Below, in pieces: positions 42,385-50,715 of a stretch of 55,596 nt of DNA. The stretch comes from a bacterium (GTDB lineage: Bacteria; Desulfobacterota; JAPLJL01), in NCBI GenBank assembly GCA_028713675.1, contig JAQTNV010000022.1:1-55596 (forward strand), given 5' to 3'. Each line of letters opens with the position of its first letter. Position 1 is the stretch's first letter. The notes under the pieces are model-generated. The model ran no database searches. It was given only the letters and a program-made list of their open reading frames with translations, and had not been told where the DNA came from. Made by a program: the position numbers and the translations under genes.

Positions 42385-43470
42385 TCAGCGCTTCATGATT
42401 TCGACGTATTCCTCGAGCTTGCCTTTCTCCTGCAGGATCTTCATTCCCATCTCGGTGCTGCTCGAGCAGACCTCGTGCGAGGGGGCGGGGCGGTTTTCGA
42501 GGACGATCGCCTCGGAGGGGCAGCCGGTCACGCAGAGACCGCAGCCGATGCACTTCTCCGGGTTCACCACCGCCACGTCATTCCGCATTTCGATCGCCTT
42601 CATCGGGCAGCGCTCATCCGCGCAGATCCCGCAGCCGTTGCAGTCTTGGGGGTTTACCCGGGGGAGAAAGGCGCTGGTCGCGAAGGCGTTGGCCAGCTTG
42701 AGCTGGCTGCGGCCCCGGAGAATGGTGCAGCAGCACGGGCAGCAGTTGCAGATCAGGAGGGCCCGGTCGGAGCTGTTGTTGCTGGTGTGGACCAACCCGG
42801 CTTTATCGGCCCGGTCGAGCACATTCATGGCTTCTTCCGGAGTGATCTTGCGGGCGTAGCTGCGCGCGATCAGGAACTTCGCCGCCGAGTCGAAGATGAG
42901 GCAGACGTCTTTCGGCTTATCGCAGTGATTGAGGCTGGCCCGGCAGGCGCATTCGGCCAGGGCGATGGTCTCCGCGTTTTTGATGAAATTCGCCACTTCC
43001 TCGTAGGGATGGGCCTGGTTTTGGGAAGTGAGGGCTTTCCCCACGGTTACCACGCGCGTCAGCGGGGTGGTGGTGCTCCCGAAGGCCGCCCCCATCGCCT
43101 CGTGGTGGTATTCTTCCCAGAGCTTTCCAAGTTTTTTCAATCGGGGCGTTCCGCCGCCTTTCATGAAAGGGAATTCGAACAGCCCGGGAATGGTCGGGAT
43201 GAGGCCGTAAAAAAGCTTCCCGCCTTTTTCGTTGGAATAGATCGCCATTTTGTTGGCCATGGCTTCCAGCATTTCCCCGAGTTTCTTCGGCTCCAGGCCG
43301 GTGGCGGCGCTGATCTGCTCGAGACTACGCGGGGAAAAGCACATCTTGGCCGCGACCGCCGCTTCCTCTGGGGTGAAAGTCAGGCGGAGGATTTCGTCAA
43401 ATATTTTCGATTTCGGCGCCCCGGTGGGGTGCGCGTCAAGAACCTTCCGCAACTCCTCGTAAATGTCCAT
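42385..43470 (-). CDS. Winged-helix / Cys-rich / 2x[4Fe-4S] ferredoxin protein (paralogue 1)
   Basis: 361 residues. An N-terminal winged-helix-like part (about 20-90) is followed by a module with C174, C176, C183 and C190, about 50 residues later by the dense block CNCCPCCC (C241, C243, C244, C246-248), then two ferredoxin clusters (C277/C280/C283/C288 and C307/C310/C313/C317). The cysteine module recurs in the gene at 46864-47733. The dense block could hold a further cluster or metal. It is probably a cytoplasmic electron carrier or redox sensor in anaerobic metabolism; its substrate is not known. Confidence 0.85.
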   Translation of the reverse strand: MDIYEELRKVLDAHPTGAPKSKIFDEILRLTFTPEEAAVAAKMCFSPRSLEQISAATGLEPKKLGEMLEAMANKMAIYSNEKGGKLFYGLIPTIPGLFEFPFMKGGGTPRLKKLGKLWEEYHHEAMGAAFGSTTTPLTRVVTVGKALTSQNQAHPYEEVANFIKNAETIALAECACRASLNHCDKPKDVCLIFDSAAKFLIARSYARKITPEEAMNVLDRADKAGLVHTSNNSSDRALLICNCCPCCCTILRGRSQLKLANAFATSAFLPRVNPQDCNGCGICADERCPMKAIEMRNDVAVVNPEKCIGCGLCVTGCPSEAIVLENRPAPSHEVCSSSTEMGMKILQEKGKLEEYVEIMKR

Positions 43471-43513
43471 TTGTGCCTCCAGAAGATTGTAGACCTTAAA
43501 TAAAAAATCCCGA

Positions 43514-43531
43514 TTTACCGAAGACGGTAAA
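43514..43531. promoter_or_regulatory. Perfect inverted repeat TTTACCG-AAGA-CGGTAAA
   Basis: A 7-bp perfect inverted repeat with a 4-bp centre in the divergent gap between the cysteine-rich ferredoxin gene (-) and the outer-membrane barrel gene (+). It could be an operator; no T tract follows. Confidence 0.35.
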
Positions 43532-43642
43532 ACTTCATTCTAGGCTAAGGTAATAAGAACAAAAAGAAAAGGGAGGTCTTTCTTTCCGCCTGATGCGATT
43601 CTATATCCCCCGGCCATTCCCACGATTATAATAGATGGAAAG

Positions 43643-45190
43643 ATGAAATTGTCTCGAATAATCCCAGGAATTCTGTTGATTGCCGCCGGGGTCTTTTCCC
43701 CGGATTACGCCCAGGCCGGGGAGTCTCCGGAAACCTCCATCGTACAGATGGACTCGGAAACACCTTCGGAGCCTGCCGTCCCTTCCCCGGAATCCAGGGC
43801 ACACGTGGGAGGATTTTTCCACAGCCGGCTGAACGTGGATACGTCCCATGACAATCCTCAGAAGTCCGACTACGGACTCCGGAACGGCATTTTTCTCAAG
43901 GGGGATTTTGACCCCGGCTCGCGCCTCCGCTGGACTCTCTCGGCCCGGGCTTCCTACAAGGTTTTTGCAGACGAGGTCGGCTATTTTACGAATTATTATG
44001 ACCTCGAGCTTTTTGAAGCCTATGCGGAAATCACCCTGGGCAAACTCGATCTGAAACTGGGAAAACAGGTCGCCCGCTGGGGTCGGGCGGATATCAGTCC
44101 CACCGACAACCTGAATCCTCCGGATCTCCGGGATTTTATCTTTACGGAAAAGGAATTCACCAAGGTTCCCGTTCCGATGGCCCGGGCCAGGTATTACCTG
44201 GGGGACTTCAATGTCGAAGGGGTTTACGTTCCTTTTTTCCAGCCGGTCCGCCTGCCCCCCGCCGGCGACAACTGGTCCCTGATCAACCCCCGGTTTGTCC
44301 ATGATTATCTGCAGAAGCATCCACTGGATAATATGCCGCAAACCATCCGCGAAGCCTTTGCCGATATTCAAAACGGCTCGCTCAGCATTGAAAACAATAA
44401 ATTCCCCCAGACCTTGCCTAAAAACGGGGAAGGCGGCTTCCGCGTTTCCGGGAGCGGGGCCGGAATGGATTTCAGTTTAAGTTACCTTTACACGTGGCAG
44501 GATTTATATCTTCCGGCCTTTTCCCCCGATTTTATTCTATATATTCGCAACCATATGGCGGCCTGCGGGCCCCAGGATCCCGATTGCCGCAACGCGGAGG
44601 AAATCCTTCTCAATACCGATCCGGAAATGCTGGTGAAAACTCCCCCCGTCTTTTATTTCTCCACCAGCCGGACCCATATTCTCGGAGCGGATGTTTCGAC
44701 AAATGTTCACGGCTTTGGAATCCGGGCCGAAACCGCCCTTTGGGAAAAGTTCTCTTTCCTCAACGAAGATTATTCCATTACCCGGAAGCCATTCCTCGAG
44801 TTCAGCCTGGGGGCGGACCGGCTCTTTGACGGGCGGTACTATGTAAACTTTCAGATCCTGGAGAACCTGGTCCTGGACTGGAACCGGAAAACCATTAATC
44901 CCGTCAATGGCGCCCCGATCGGCCTTTACGTGGCCAAGGAATCCATGCCCAGTCTGGTGTTTTTCCTCCGCGGTTTATTCGGGGATGAAAGCCAGTATCA
45001 GCCCGAGCTTCGGGCTTCCTATAACCTGGCTTTTCATGATTATCTGATCGATGTTCTGCTGAATTACAGCCTGACGGACTCGATGAATCTGGCGCTGGGA
45101 GCGGCTTTCCTGAACGGACCCCAGCACAGTATCTTCGGTTACTTCTCCCAGAACGACTGCGTTTACCTCAATTTCCGCTACAGCTTTTAA
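43643..45190 (+). CDS. Outer-membrane beta-barrel protein, DUF1302-like
   Basis: 515-residue exported protein. The signal peptide (about 1-25, ending YAQAG) is followed by alternating amphipathic strands and a final aromatic residue (...NFRYSF), which is the signature of an outer-membrane barrel. The core pattern KLDLKLGKQVARWGRAD...NPPDLRDF matches DUF1302-type proteins, often linked to export or uptake of hydrophobic compounds. A loop contains two cysteines in CGPQDPDC that may form a disulfide. A TATAAT lies just upstream at 43627-43632. No partner transporter gene is adjacent. Confidence 0.8.
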   Translation: MKLSRIIPGILLIAAGVFSPDYAQAGESPETSIVQMDSETPSEPAVPSPESRAHVGGFFHSRLNVDTSHDNPQKSDYGLRNGIFLKGDFDPGSRLRWTLSARASYKVFADEVGYFTNYYDLELFEAYAEITLGKLDLKLGKQVARWGRADISPTDNLNPPDLRDFIFTEKEFTKVPVPMARARYYLGDFNVEGVYVPFFQPVRLPPAGDNWSLINPRFVHDYLQKHPLDNMPQTIREAFADIQNGSLSIENNKFPQTLPKNGEGGFRVSGSGAGMDFSLSYLYTWQDLYLPAFSPDFILYIRNHMAACGPQDPDCRNAEEILLNTDPEMLVKTPPVFYFSTSRTHILGADVSTNVHGFGIRAETALWEKFSFLNEDYSITRKPFLEFSLGADRLFDGRYYVNFQILENLVLDWNRKTINPVNGAPIGLYVAKESMPSLVFFLRGLFGDESQYQPELRASYNLAFHDYLIDVLLNYSLTDSMNLALGAAFLNGPQHSIFGYFSQNDCVYLNFRYSF

Positions 45191-45250
45191 CCCGAAATAG
45201 ACTACTCATGATGGTTCCCTCTGGTTTTACCGGAGCCCGGGGGGTGGGTT

Positions 45251-45336
45251 GCAAAGGGCATAGGGCGCGGAGCAGGAAACCGGTTATTGGTTTTGGGTTT
45301 TAACCTAAAACCTGTGACCCAACACCTAGCACCTAC
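45251..45336. repeat. Heptad array (GGGCATA, ACCTAAA words)
   Basis: GCAAAGGGCATAGGGC is followed by GGTTTTGGGTTTTAACCTAAAACC (partly palindromic) and ACCCAACACCTAGCACCTAC. It fills the convergent gap between the barrel and radical SAM genes. Confidence 0.65.
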
Positions 45337-45340
45337 AGAA

Positions 45341-46666
45341 TTAATCCCGGCAGCCTTCCGCGAAACGCCGGTAGTTCAGCCGTCGCCCCAGATTGGAGGC
45401 GAGCACCAGGCCCAGATCACGGCGGGGCCGGACGACCCGCTTCCAGATTGAGCCGAACGAATAGAAATTCCGATAGGTCCAGAGATAACCCCGCATGAGT
45501 TCCTCGGCGGTCATGCGCTGCGGACGGAAGACCACGTGGTTCGAGTCGTACTTCGACCAGTCCCGGTGGAGAAGCCGGCCCTCGCTCTCCATCTGGTCAA
45601 AGAGCGGCGTCCCGGGATAGGGCGTAAATATGTAGAAATTGGCCCCCTCGAGTTTGTGCTCGACGCAGAACCGGACGGTCCGCGCGAAAGCCGAGGTATC
45701 GTCGTGATCCATGCCCAAAATGAAGGAACCAAAAATCTTGATCCCGGCCCGGCGGATGGCCGCCAGGGATGAGGAAAATTCGCCCGCCAGGTTGAGTTCG
45801 CGCTTGCCCACCGCCTTTAAGTTTTCGGGATCGGTGCTTTCCAGGCCGATGAAAAGCCAATCGCAGCCGGATTCCACGGCCAGGCGCAGGAGCTCCGGGT
45901 CACGCGCCACCCGGAGATCGCTCTGGGCCTGCCAGCGCCGGCCCAGGGGCTTGATCGCCTGGAGGAGCTCGCGGGCCCGGGCGGGATGACCGAAAATATT
46001 GTCATCTACGAAGGTGACGATGCCCGGCGGCATCGCGGCCATCTCTTCGACTACCTCCGGAATGGGACGGAAGCGGTACCGGTTTCCCCAGTAAGCCGTG
46101 ACTGAGCAGTATTGGCAGTGGTGGGGGCACCCCCGCCCGGTCTCCATTACGTTGGCAAAGGAATAGGCCCGATGATTTAAGAGGTCGAGGCGCGGATGGG
46201 GCAATCCGGAAAGATCGTGCGGGCTTTCCGCCTGGTACCGCCTTTGCAGGCGGCCGTCCAGAAAATCGTCCAGGAGCCGGTCCCATACCTTCTCGGCCTC
46301 CCCGACCAGGAGCGCGTCCGCGTGCTCGGCCGCCTCGGCCTCCCGGAAGAAGACGTGCAGGCCGCCCAAAACGACCTTTTTGCCCCGGCGGCGGAACTCG
46401 TCCGCGATCACGTAGGCCCGCGGCGCGAGGGGGGTCATCACCGAGATACCGACCAGATCGGCCGGGCGGTTGAAATCGAGGTCGGCAACGGTTTCGTCGA
46501 GGATTTCGAGCTCAAACCGGTCCCCGGCGCGGACGGCCAGGAGCGGAAGGCTCAGTTGGGCGATGGAGGATTTGCGCCGCCGGCGCGGGCCGAGACGGTC
46601 CTTATCCGCCCCGGGATTGATCAGAAGCAGTCTTGGTTTTTGATGCGGTTCGATGTTCATAGACAT
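45341..46666 (-). CDS. B12-binding-type radical SAM protein (paralogue 2)
   Basis: 441 residues, same layout as the protein at 39398-40813: N-terminal cobalamin-binding-like domain (VVLGGLHVFFREAE, LLVGEAEKVW), cluster motif CPHHCQYC, VTFVDDNIFG, IGLESTDPENL, YPGTPLF and a conserved LLHRDWSKYDSNHVVFRP segment that parallels LLHRMWSYYDGMHAVFQP of paralogue 1. The ATG at 46666 is chosen (an in-frame ATG follows at 46660); the frame is open further but upstream residues are not family-like. Substrate unknown. Confidence 0.9.
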   Translation of the reverse strand: MSMNIEPHQKPRLLLINPGADKDRLGPRRRRKSSIAQLSLPLLAVRAGDRFELEILDETVADLDFNRPADLVGISVMTPLAPRAYVIADEFRRRGKKVVLGGLHVFFREAEAAEHADALLVGEAEKVWDRLLDDFLDGRLQRRYQAESPHDLSGLPHPRLDLLNHRAYSFANVMETGRGCPHHCQYCSVTAYWGNRYRFRPIPEVVEEMAAMPPGIVTFVDDNIFGHPARARELLQAIKPLGRRWQAQSDLRVARDPELLRLAVESGCDWLFIGLESTDPENLKAVGKRELNLAGEFSSSLAAIRRAGIKIFGSFILGMDHDDTSAFARTVRFCVEHKLEGANFYIFTPYPGTPLFDQMESEGRLLHRDWSKYDSNHVVFRPQRMTAEELMRGYLWTYRNFYSFGSIWKRVVRPRRDLGLVLASNLGRRLNYRRFAEGCRD

Positions 46667-46863
46667 GCGGAAATATGAACGAGTATAGAATTCCTCCGCA
46701 CCATATTCAAATTTTAAGAAGGAAGGGAATATTAGAGGAGGTCGGAAACGCCACCCCGCCGCCCCTTCTCCGCCCTTCAAAGAATTTCGTCTTGATTTGT
46801 AACGGATAGCGGGTAATTATTTACGCGCGAGAAGGAATCCATTCCTTGGAATCGGAGGCAGAT

Positions 46864-47733
46864 GTGTCAGGTAAGCCCAAATCCATTAAATCAATGAAAA
46901 AGTTCATGGCGCGCTCCAGCCGGAAAGCTTTTCTCGGGGTTTTCCGGCTTTTCACCAGTTCGGGCGCATATCTCGGTTATCCGGTGATCGGGCCCATGCT
47001 GAAAAAGCTGGCCAAGTTGGATCGGCCGGCCAAGACCCAGACCTATGCCCTGAATCTCAATGCTGATGTCGCCGATAAAGCCCAGGGGGTTGTCCTGCCC
47101 ATCGATATGATGAAGCAGGCGGTGAGGCAGGCGGGCTATCGGTCCATTATGGATCATTGCTTATGCCGCTCGGCTTATGACTGCCATGATTTTCCACATG
47201 ATCATGGCTGCATCTTTTTGGGCGAGGGGGCCAAGGGTGTTGTTAAAAACCGCCTGGGGCGGGAAGCCAGCGTGGAAGAAGCCCTGGCCCACATCGACAA
47301 GGGCGCCCAGCTGGGCCTGATCGGACAGGCCATGTGGATCGAGGTGGAGCGGCTTCTCCTGGGGGTTAAGTACGAAGGGGTGTCGAACTGGCTGGAGATC
47401 TGTTTCTGCTGCCCCTGCTGCTGCGGCGCTTTCAAGCTGGTGCGGGACACAAGTCAAAAGGATATCAAGGGCCGCTTCCGCTCGATCGGCTGGAAGGCCG
47501 GCCTGGATGATAAAATCTGTAACCAGTGCCGGAAGTGCGTAAAGCTATGCCCCGTCCACGCCATATCTCTCCAGGGAAAACAGGTGGTGATTGACGAACA
47601 GGCCTGTCTGGGATGCGGCTTCTGCGCCGCGCACTGCCCGCAGAAAGCCATCAAGCTCAGTCTGCAGTCCCCCTTGCAGGGAACCATCCAGGACTACTTC
47701 ACGCAGGGCGGACTCAAAGTCAACATCCAATAA
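46864..47733 (+). CDS. Cys-rich / 2x[4Fe-4S] ferredoxin protein (paralogue 2)
   Basis: 289 residues. After a basic N-terminus come C99, C101, C107 and C116, then the dense block CFCCPCCC (C180, C182, C183, C185-187) and two ferredoxin clusters (C219/C222/C225/C229 and C248/C251/C254/C258). The arrangement parallels the protein at 42385-43470 but lacks its winged-helix part. GTG at 46864 has GGAGG five bases upstream; an earlier TTG is less likely. It is 24 bp before a CrtI-like flavoprotein gene, so it may deliver electrons to or take them from that enzyme. Confidence 0.85.
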   Translation: MSGKPKSIKSMKKFMARSSRKAFLGVFRLFTSSGAYLGYPVIGPMLKKLAKLDRPAKTQTYALNLNADVADKAQGVVLPIDMMKQAVRQAGYRSIMDHCLCRSAYDCHDFPHDHGCIFLGEGAKGVVKNRLGREASVEEALAHIDKGAQLGLIGQAMWIEVERLLLGVKYEGVSNWLEICFCCPCCCGAFKLVRDTSQKDIKGRFRSIGWKAGLDDKICNQCRKCVKLCPVHAISLQGKQVVIDEQACLGCGFCAAHCPQKAIKLSLQSPLQGTIQDYFTQGGLKVNIQ

Positions 47734-47757
47734 CTCTCTATGGAGTAAACGGGAATC

Positions 47758-49254
47758 ATGGAAAATTCGAAGAACGGATACGACGTGGTGGTAATCGGGA
47801 CCGGGATGGGGGGCAGCGCCTGCGGGGCGCTCCTCGCCAAGGCGGGGCTCAACACGCTGATCCTCGAGAAAAACGAGAAGATCGGGGGATCATGCTCCTA
47901 CTACGAGAAAGACGGTTTCAAGGTTGATATCGGCACGCACATGTTCACCCGGGGAAACCGGGGCCCGTTCGGGGAGGTCCAGCGGCGCCTGGGGATCCCG
48001 AACCGGATCCAATTCAAACAGGTTCACGATCTGGCCCTCATGAAGGGGATGGGATACAGCATTATCATGCCCAAGGAACTCTATAGGTATCCGATCTTCT
48101 ATCTTCAGCTTTACCGGGAACTGAATATTTCCCTCAAGGATTTCGTGGGGGTTTCCAGGTTCTTGCACGACCTGGCGATGATGCCGGATTCCGAAATCGA
48201 AAAATGGAACGAACGCTCGGCGGAGGAGTTCGTGTACCGGTACATCGGGCAGAACCAGCGCCTGGTCGGATACCTGGGAGCCCTCCTGGGTCTGTTTTTC
48301 GTGCTTCCTTTCTGGGAGGCTTCAGCCGGGGAGGCGATCTGGTGCTACAAGCGGGTTATCTGGGAACAATCCTTGAGCTATCCCCAGGGCGGGGCGCACC
48401 GGATCCCTTCCGTTTTCTGTGAAGCCGCCGAGGGGCTGGGGGCGGACCTCCGGACCGGGAGCAATGTGACCAGGATCAGGGTGGAGAACGGCCGGGTCCA
48501 GGGTGTGGAAGTCGAGGGCGGCCGGTTCTTTCCCGCCCGGGCGGTGGTCAGCACCACCTCGCTCCGGGACAGCGTCCTGCGCCTGGTGGGGGAGGGGCAT
48601 TTCCCGGAAACCTACCGCGAAAAGGTGAAGAAGATTAAGAAATCCAGCGTGGCCTTCCAGGTGAAGATCGCCCTGGACCGGAAGATCTTCGAGCCGGGAG
48701 CGCTTTTCGGGGCCCGGATTCTGGACAAAAGCATTGACCCGGAAAAAATCACCATCGACGACCTGAAAAGAAATTACAACAATATCATGCAGGGTAAATT
48801 CCCGGAGGTGACGGCGGTTTACGCCCCGGTGCCGAGCAATTTCGACCCCTCGCTCGCGCCCCCCGGAAAACAGCTGATCACCGCCTGCTCCTCCGGCCCC
48901 ACCACCGACGTCGAGCTGGAGGATCCGCCGGAAAAATGGATGGATGAGATCGTGGACTCCCTGGACGAACTGATTCCCGGCCTGAAAAAGCACATCATGT
49001 GGGTCGACCGTTTCGATACGAAATTCACCGCCAACTGGATCGGGAAGGAATTCGGCCCGGCCATTTCCACCGGCCAGACTGTCGACCAGGTCGGGAAAAA
49101 CCGCCCTTCCATCCGCACCCCCGTCCGGGGCCTGTATTTCGCCGGGGACTGCGCCGGGGGCGGACACGGGGTCGGGACCGAGCTCGCCACCCAGAGCGGG
49201 ATCGAGTGCTCGGAAATAGTCGCCTCCGATCTGGCCCAGGGGCTGATCGACTGA
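47758..49254 (+). CDS. CrtI/phytoene-desaturase-like FAD oxidoreductase
   Basis: 498-residue flavoprotein of the NAD(P)/FAD-dependent phytoene dehydrogenase superfamily. The dinucleotide motif VVVIGTGMGGSACGALLAKAG opens the protein and is followed by LEKNEKIGGSC; the C-terminal FAD motif is GLYFAGDCAGGGHG. Relatives desaturate or saturate isoprenoid or other polyene chains. The adjoining cysteine-rich ferredoxin points to a ferredoxin-linked reaction. No phytoene synthase is in the window, so carotenoid synthesis is not implied. A clean terminator follows. Confidence 0.9.
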   Translation: MENSKNGYDVVVIGTGMGGSACGALLAKAGLNTLILEKNEKIGGSCSYYEKDGFKVDIGTHMFTRGNRGPFGEVQRRLGIPNRIQFKQVHDLALMKGMGYSIIMPKELYRYPIFYLQLYRELNISLKDFVGVSRFLHDLAMMPDSEIEKWNERSAEEFVYRYIGQNQRLVGYLGALLGLFFVLPFWEASAGEAIWCYKRVIWEQSLSYPQGGAHRIPSVFCEAAEGLGADLRTGSNVTRIRVENGRVQGVEVEGGRFFPARAVVSTTSLRDSVLRLVGEGHFPETYREKVKKIKKSSVAFQVKIALDRKIFEPGALFGARILDKSIDPEKITIDDLKRNYNNIMQGKFPEVTAVYAPVPSNFDPSLAPPGKQLITACSSGPTTDVELEDPPEKWMDEIVDSLDELIPGLKKHIMWVDRFDTKFTANWIGKEFGPAISTGQTVDQVGKNRPSIRTPVRGLYFAGDCAGGGHGVGTELATQSGIECSEIVASDLAQGLID

Positions 49255-49301
49255 GGACAGGCGGGGGAGGGCACCGGTATCCTGAATGAGGTAAAAAAAT
49301 C

Positions 49302-49328
49302 GAGGCCCTGACTGCGGGCCTCTTTTTT
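49302..49328 (+). terminator. Terminator of the ferredoxin-flavoprotein pair
   Basis: GAGGCCC-TGACTGC-GGGCCTC followed by TTTTTT. Confidence 0.9.
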
Positions 49329-49354
49329 CGGATTGGCTTCCGGTTGGCAGAGAT

Positions 49355-50389
49355 TTACCGGGCCCCTTTTTGCCGGAGGCTCGGGTCATCCAGAACATTT
49401 TGAATCCCGGTCAGGAGCTCCTCGGGATAATATTTCCCCGCCAGTTCGCGGCGGAGCGGTAAAACCTTTTTCCGGATTTCCTCGATCACCCCGTTCGGGG
49501 TGGGGCCGACCTTGATCCCGCGGGCCAGCATGCTTTTATAAGCGTTGGCGTTTTCTTCCCTGGTCAGGCGGACCAGTTCGGGAAGGTACAGGTTCCAGGC
49601 GTCCATGGTGATTTTTTGGAATTGCGGGGGCAGGGAGTCGTAGAATTTCTTGTCCATCAGGATCGCGGCGGGGGTGTAGCCGAAGGTGAAATTGGAAATG
49701 TACTTGGCCTGGGTATACCACTGCAGGCCGACCACGGCATAAAGGGGGGAATAGAAAGCATTTACCAGCCCCGTCTGCAGGGCGGTCAGGGTTTCGGCCA
49801 GCGGGGTGGTAATAATATTCTGGAACCCGACCTGGCGGAGGAAGGTGCCCATCACCGACTCGGTCGTCCAGGCCCACATTTTGAATTTGGGCAGCTGATC
49901 AAGCGTGACGATGGGTTCCTGGGTGAATAAATAAATAAACCCCACATCCAGAAACCCGGCCAGAACGAATCCTTTGGCTTCGAACATGCGGGCGAAGGCC
50001 GGTTTCATTTTCTCCATCACCAGATCCACATCGTCGGCATTCTGCAGCAGAAAAGGCATTTCCAGGACCTTGAAGGCCGGGTCGATGAGGCCCATGCCCA
50101 TCAAGGTAAACCCGGCTCCCTGGAGCTGTCCCAGCCGGATTTTCCGGATTTCATCCGTTTCATCCCCCATCACCTGCCCTAAATACCAAATAACCTTTAC
50201 CTGCCCCTGGGTTTTCTCTTCGATATAGGCCTTGACCTTGGCCGCGGAGTCGGCCCAGCTGGTCCCATTGGGGGAGACGGCCGCCATTTTCATTACGTAT
50301 TTGGCTTTGGGCTCGGCGGCCCGGGAAACCGAGGGGAAAATAGAAAAAGTGAAAGAGAATACAGCCAGCCCGACCATGATTTTTTTCAT
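49355..50389 (-). CDS. TRAP-type solute-binding protein (DctP family), solitary paralogue
   Basis: 344 residues from the ATG at 50389, which gives the clean signal peptide MKKIMVGLAVFSFTFS...; an ATG at 50431 is possible but would add 14 polar residues. DctP features: YVMKMAAVSPNGTSWAD, QVMGDETDEIRKIRLGQLQG and TALQTGLVNAFYSPLYAVVGLQWYTQ. It is similar along its length to the protein at 31332-32384, including the GDE(T/P)D(E/A)(I/V)RK(I/L)R(L/I)GQLQG segment, so the two come from duplication. No TRAP permease genes adjoin it either. Confidence 0.9.
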   Translation of the reverse strand: MKKIMVGLAVFSFTFSIFPSVSRAAEPKAKYVMKMAAVSPNGTSWADSAAKVKAYIEEKTQGQVKVIWYLGQVMGDETDEIRKIRLGQLQGAGFTLMGMGLIDPAFKVLEMPFLLQNADDVDLVMEKMKPAFARMFEAKGFVLAGFLDVGFIYLFTQEPIVTLDQLPKFKMWAWTTESVMGTFLRQVGFQNIITTPLAETLTALQTGLVNAFYSPLYAVVGLQWYTQAKYISNFTFGYTPAAILMDKKFYDSLPPQFQKITMDAWNLYLPELVRLTREENANAYKSMLARGIKVGPTPNGVIEEIRKKVLPLRRELAGKYYPEELLTGIQNVLDDPSLRQKGAR

Positions 50390-50715
50390 GGCGATGAATA
50401 TCAATTGGTTTTGTTTGGATAGTTTATGCATGGATATTTAATACATCAGAACCTTTCGGCTTTCAATAAATATATTTGCGGCGGATGTTCTTCCGGCCGA
50501 TCAGGAGAGCTTTATTCCCGGAAAAAGCTGGTAATACGGAATTTTAATCTTCAATTGTATCCCTGACATACTTATAAAGCCTTCCGCTTTACGTTTTACT
50601 GCCTGCTGCTTACTTCTTCATTAATATCTGGCATGATATAAAACTGGTACCATACCAATTGCGGGATTTTCACGGCGCGGCTATGACAGGAATTCACCTG
50701 ACCCGGGGGGGAATT

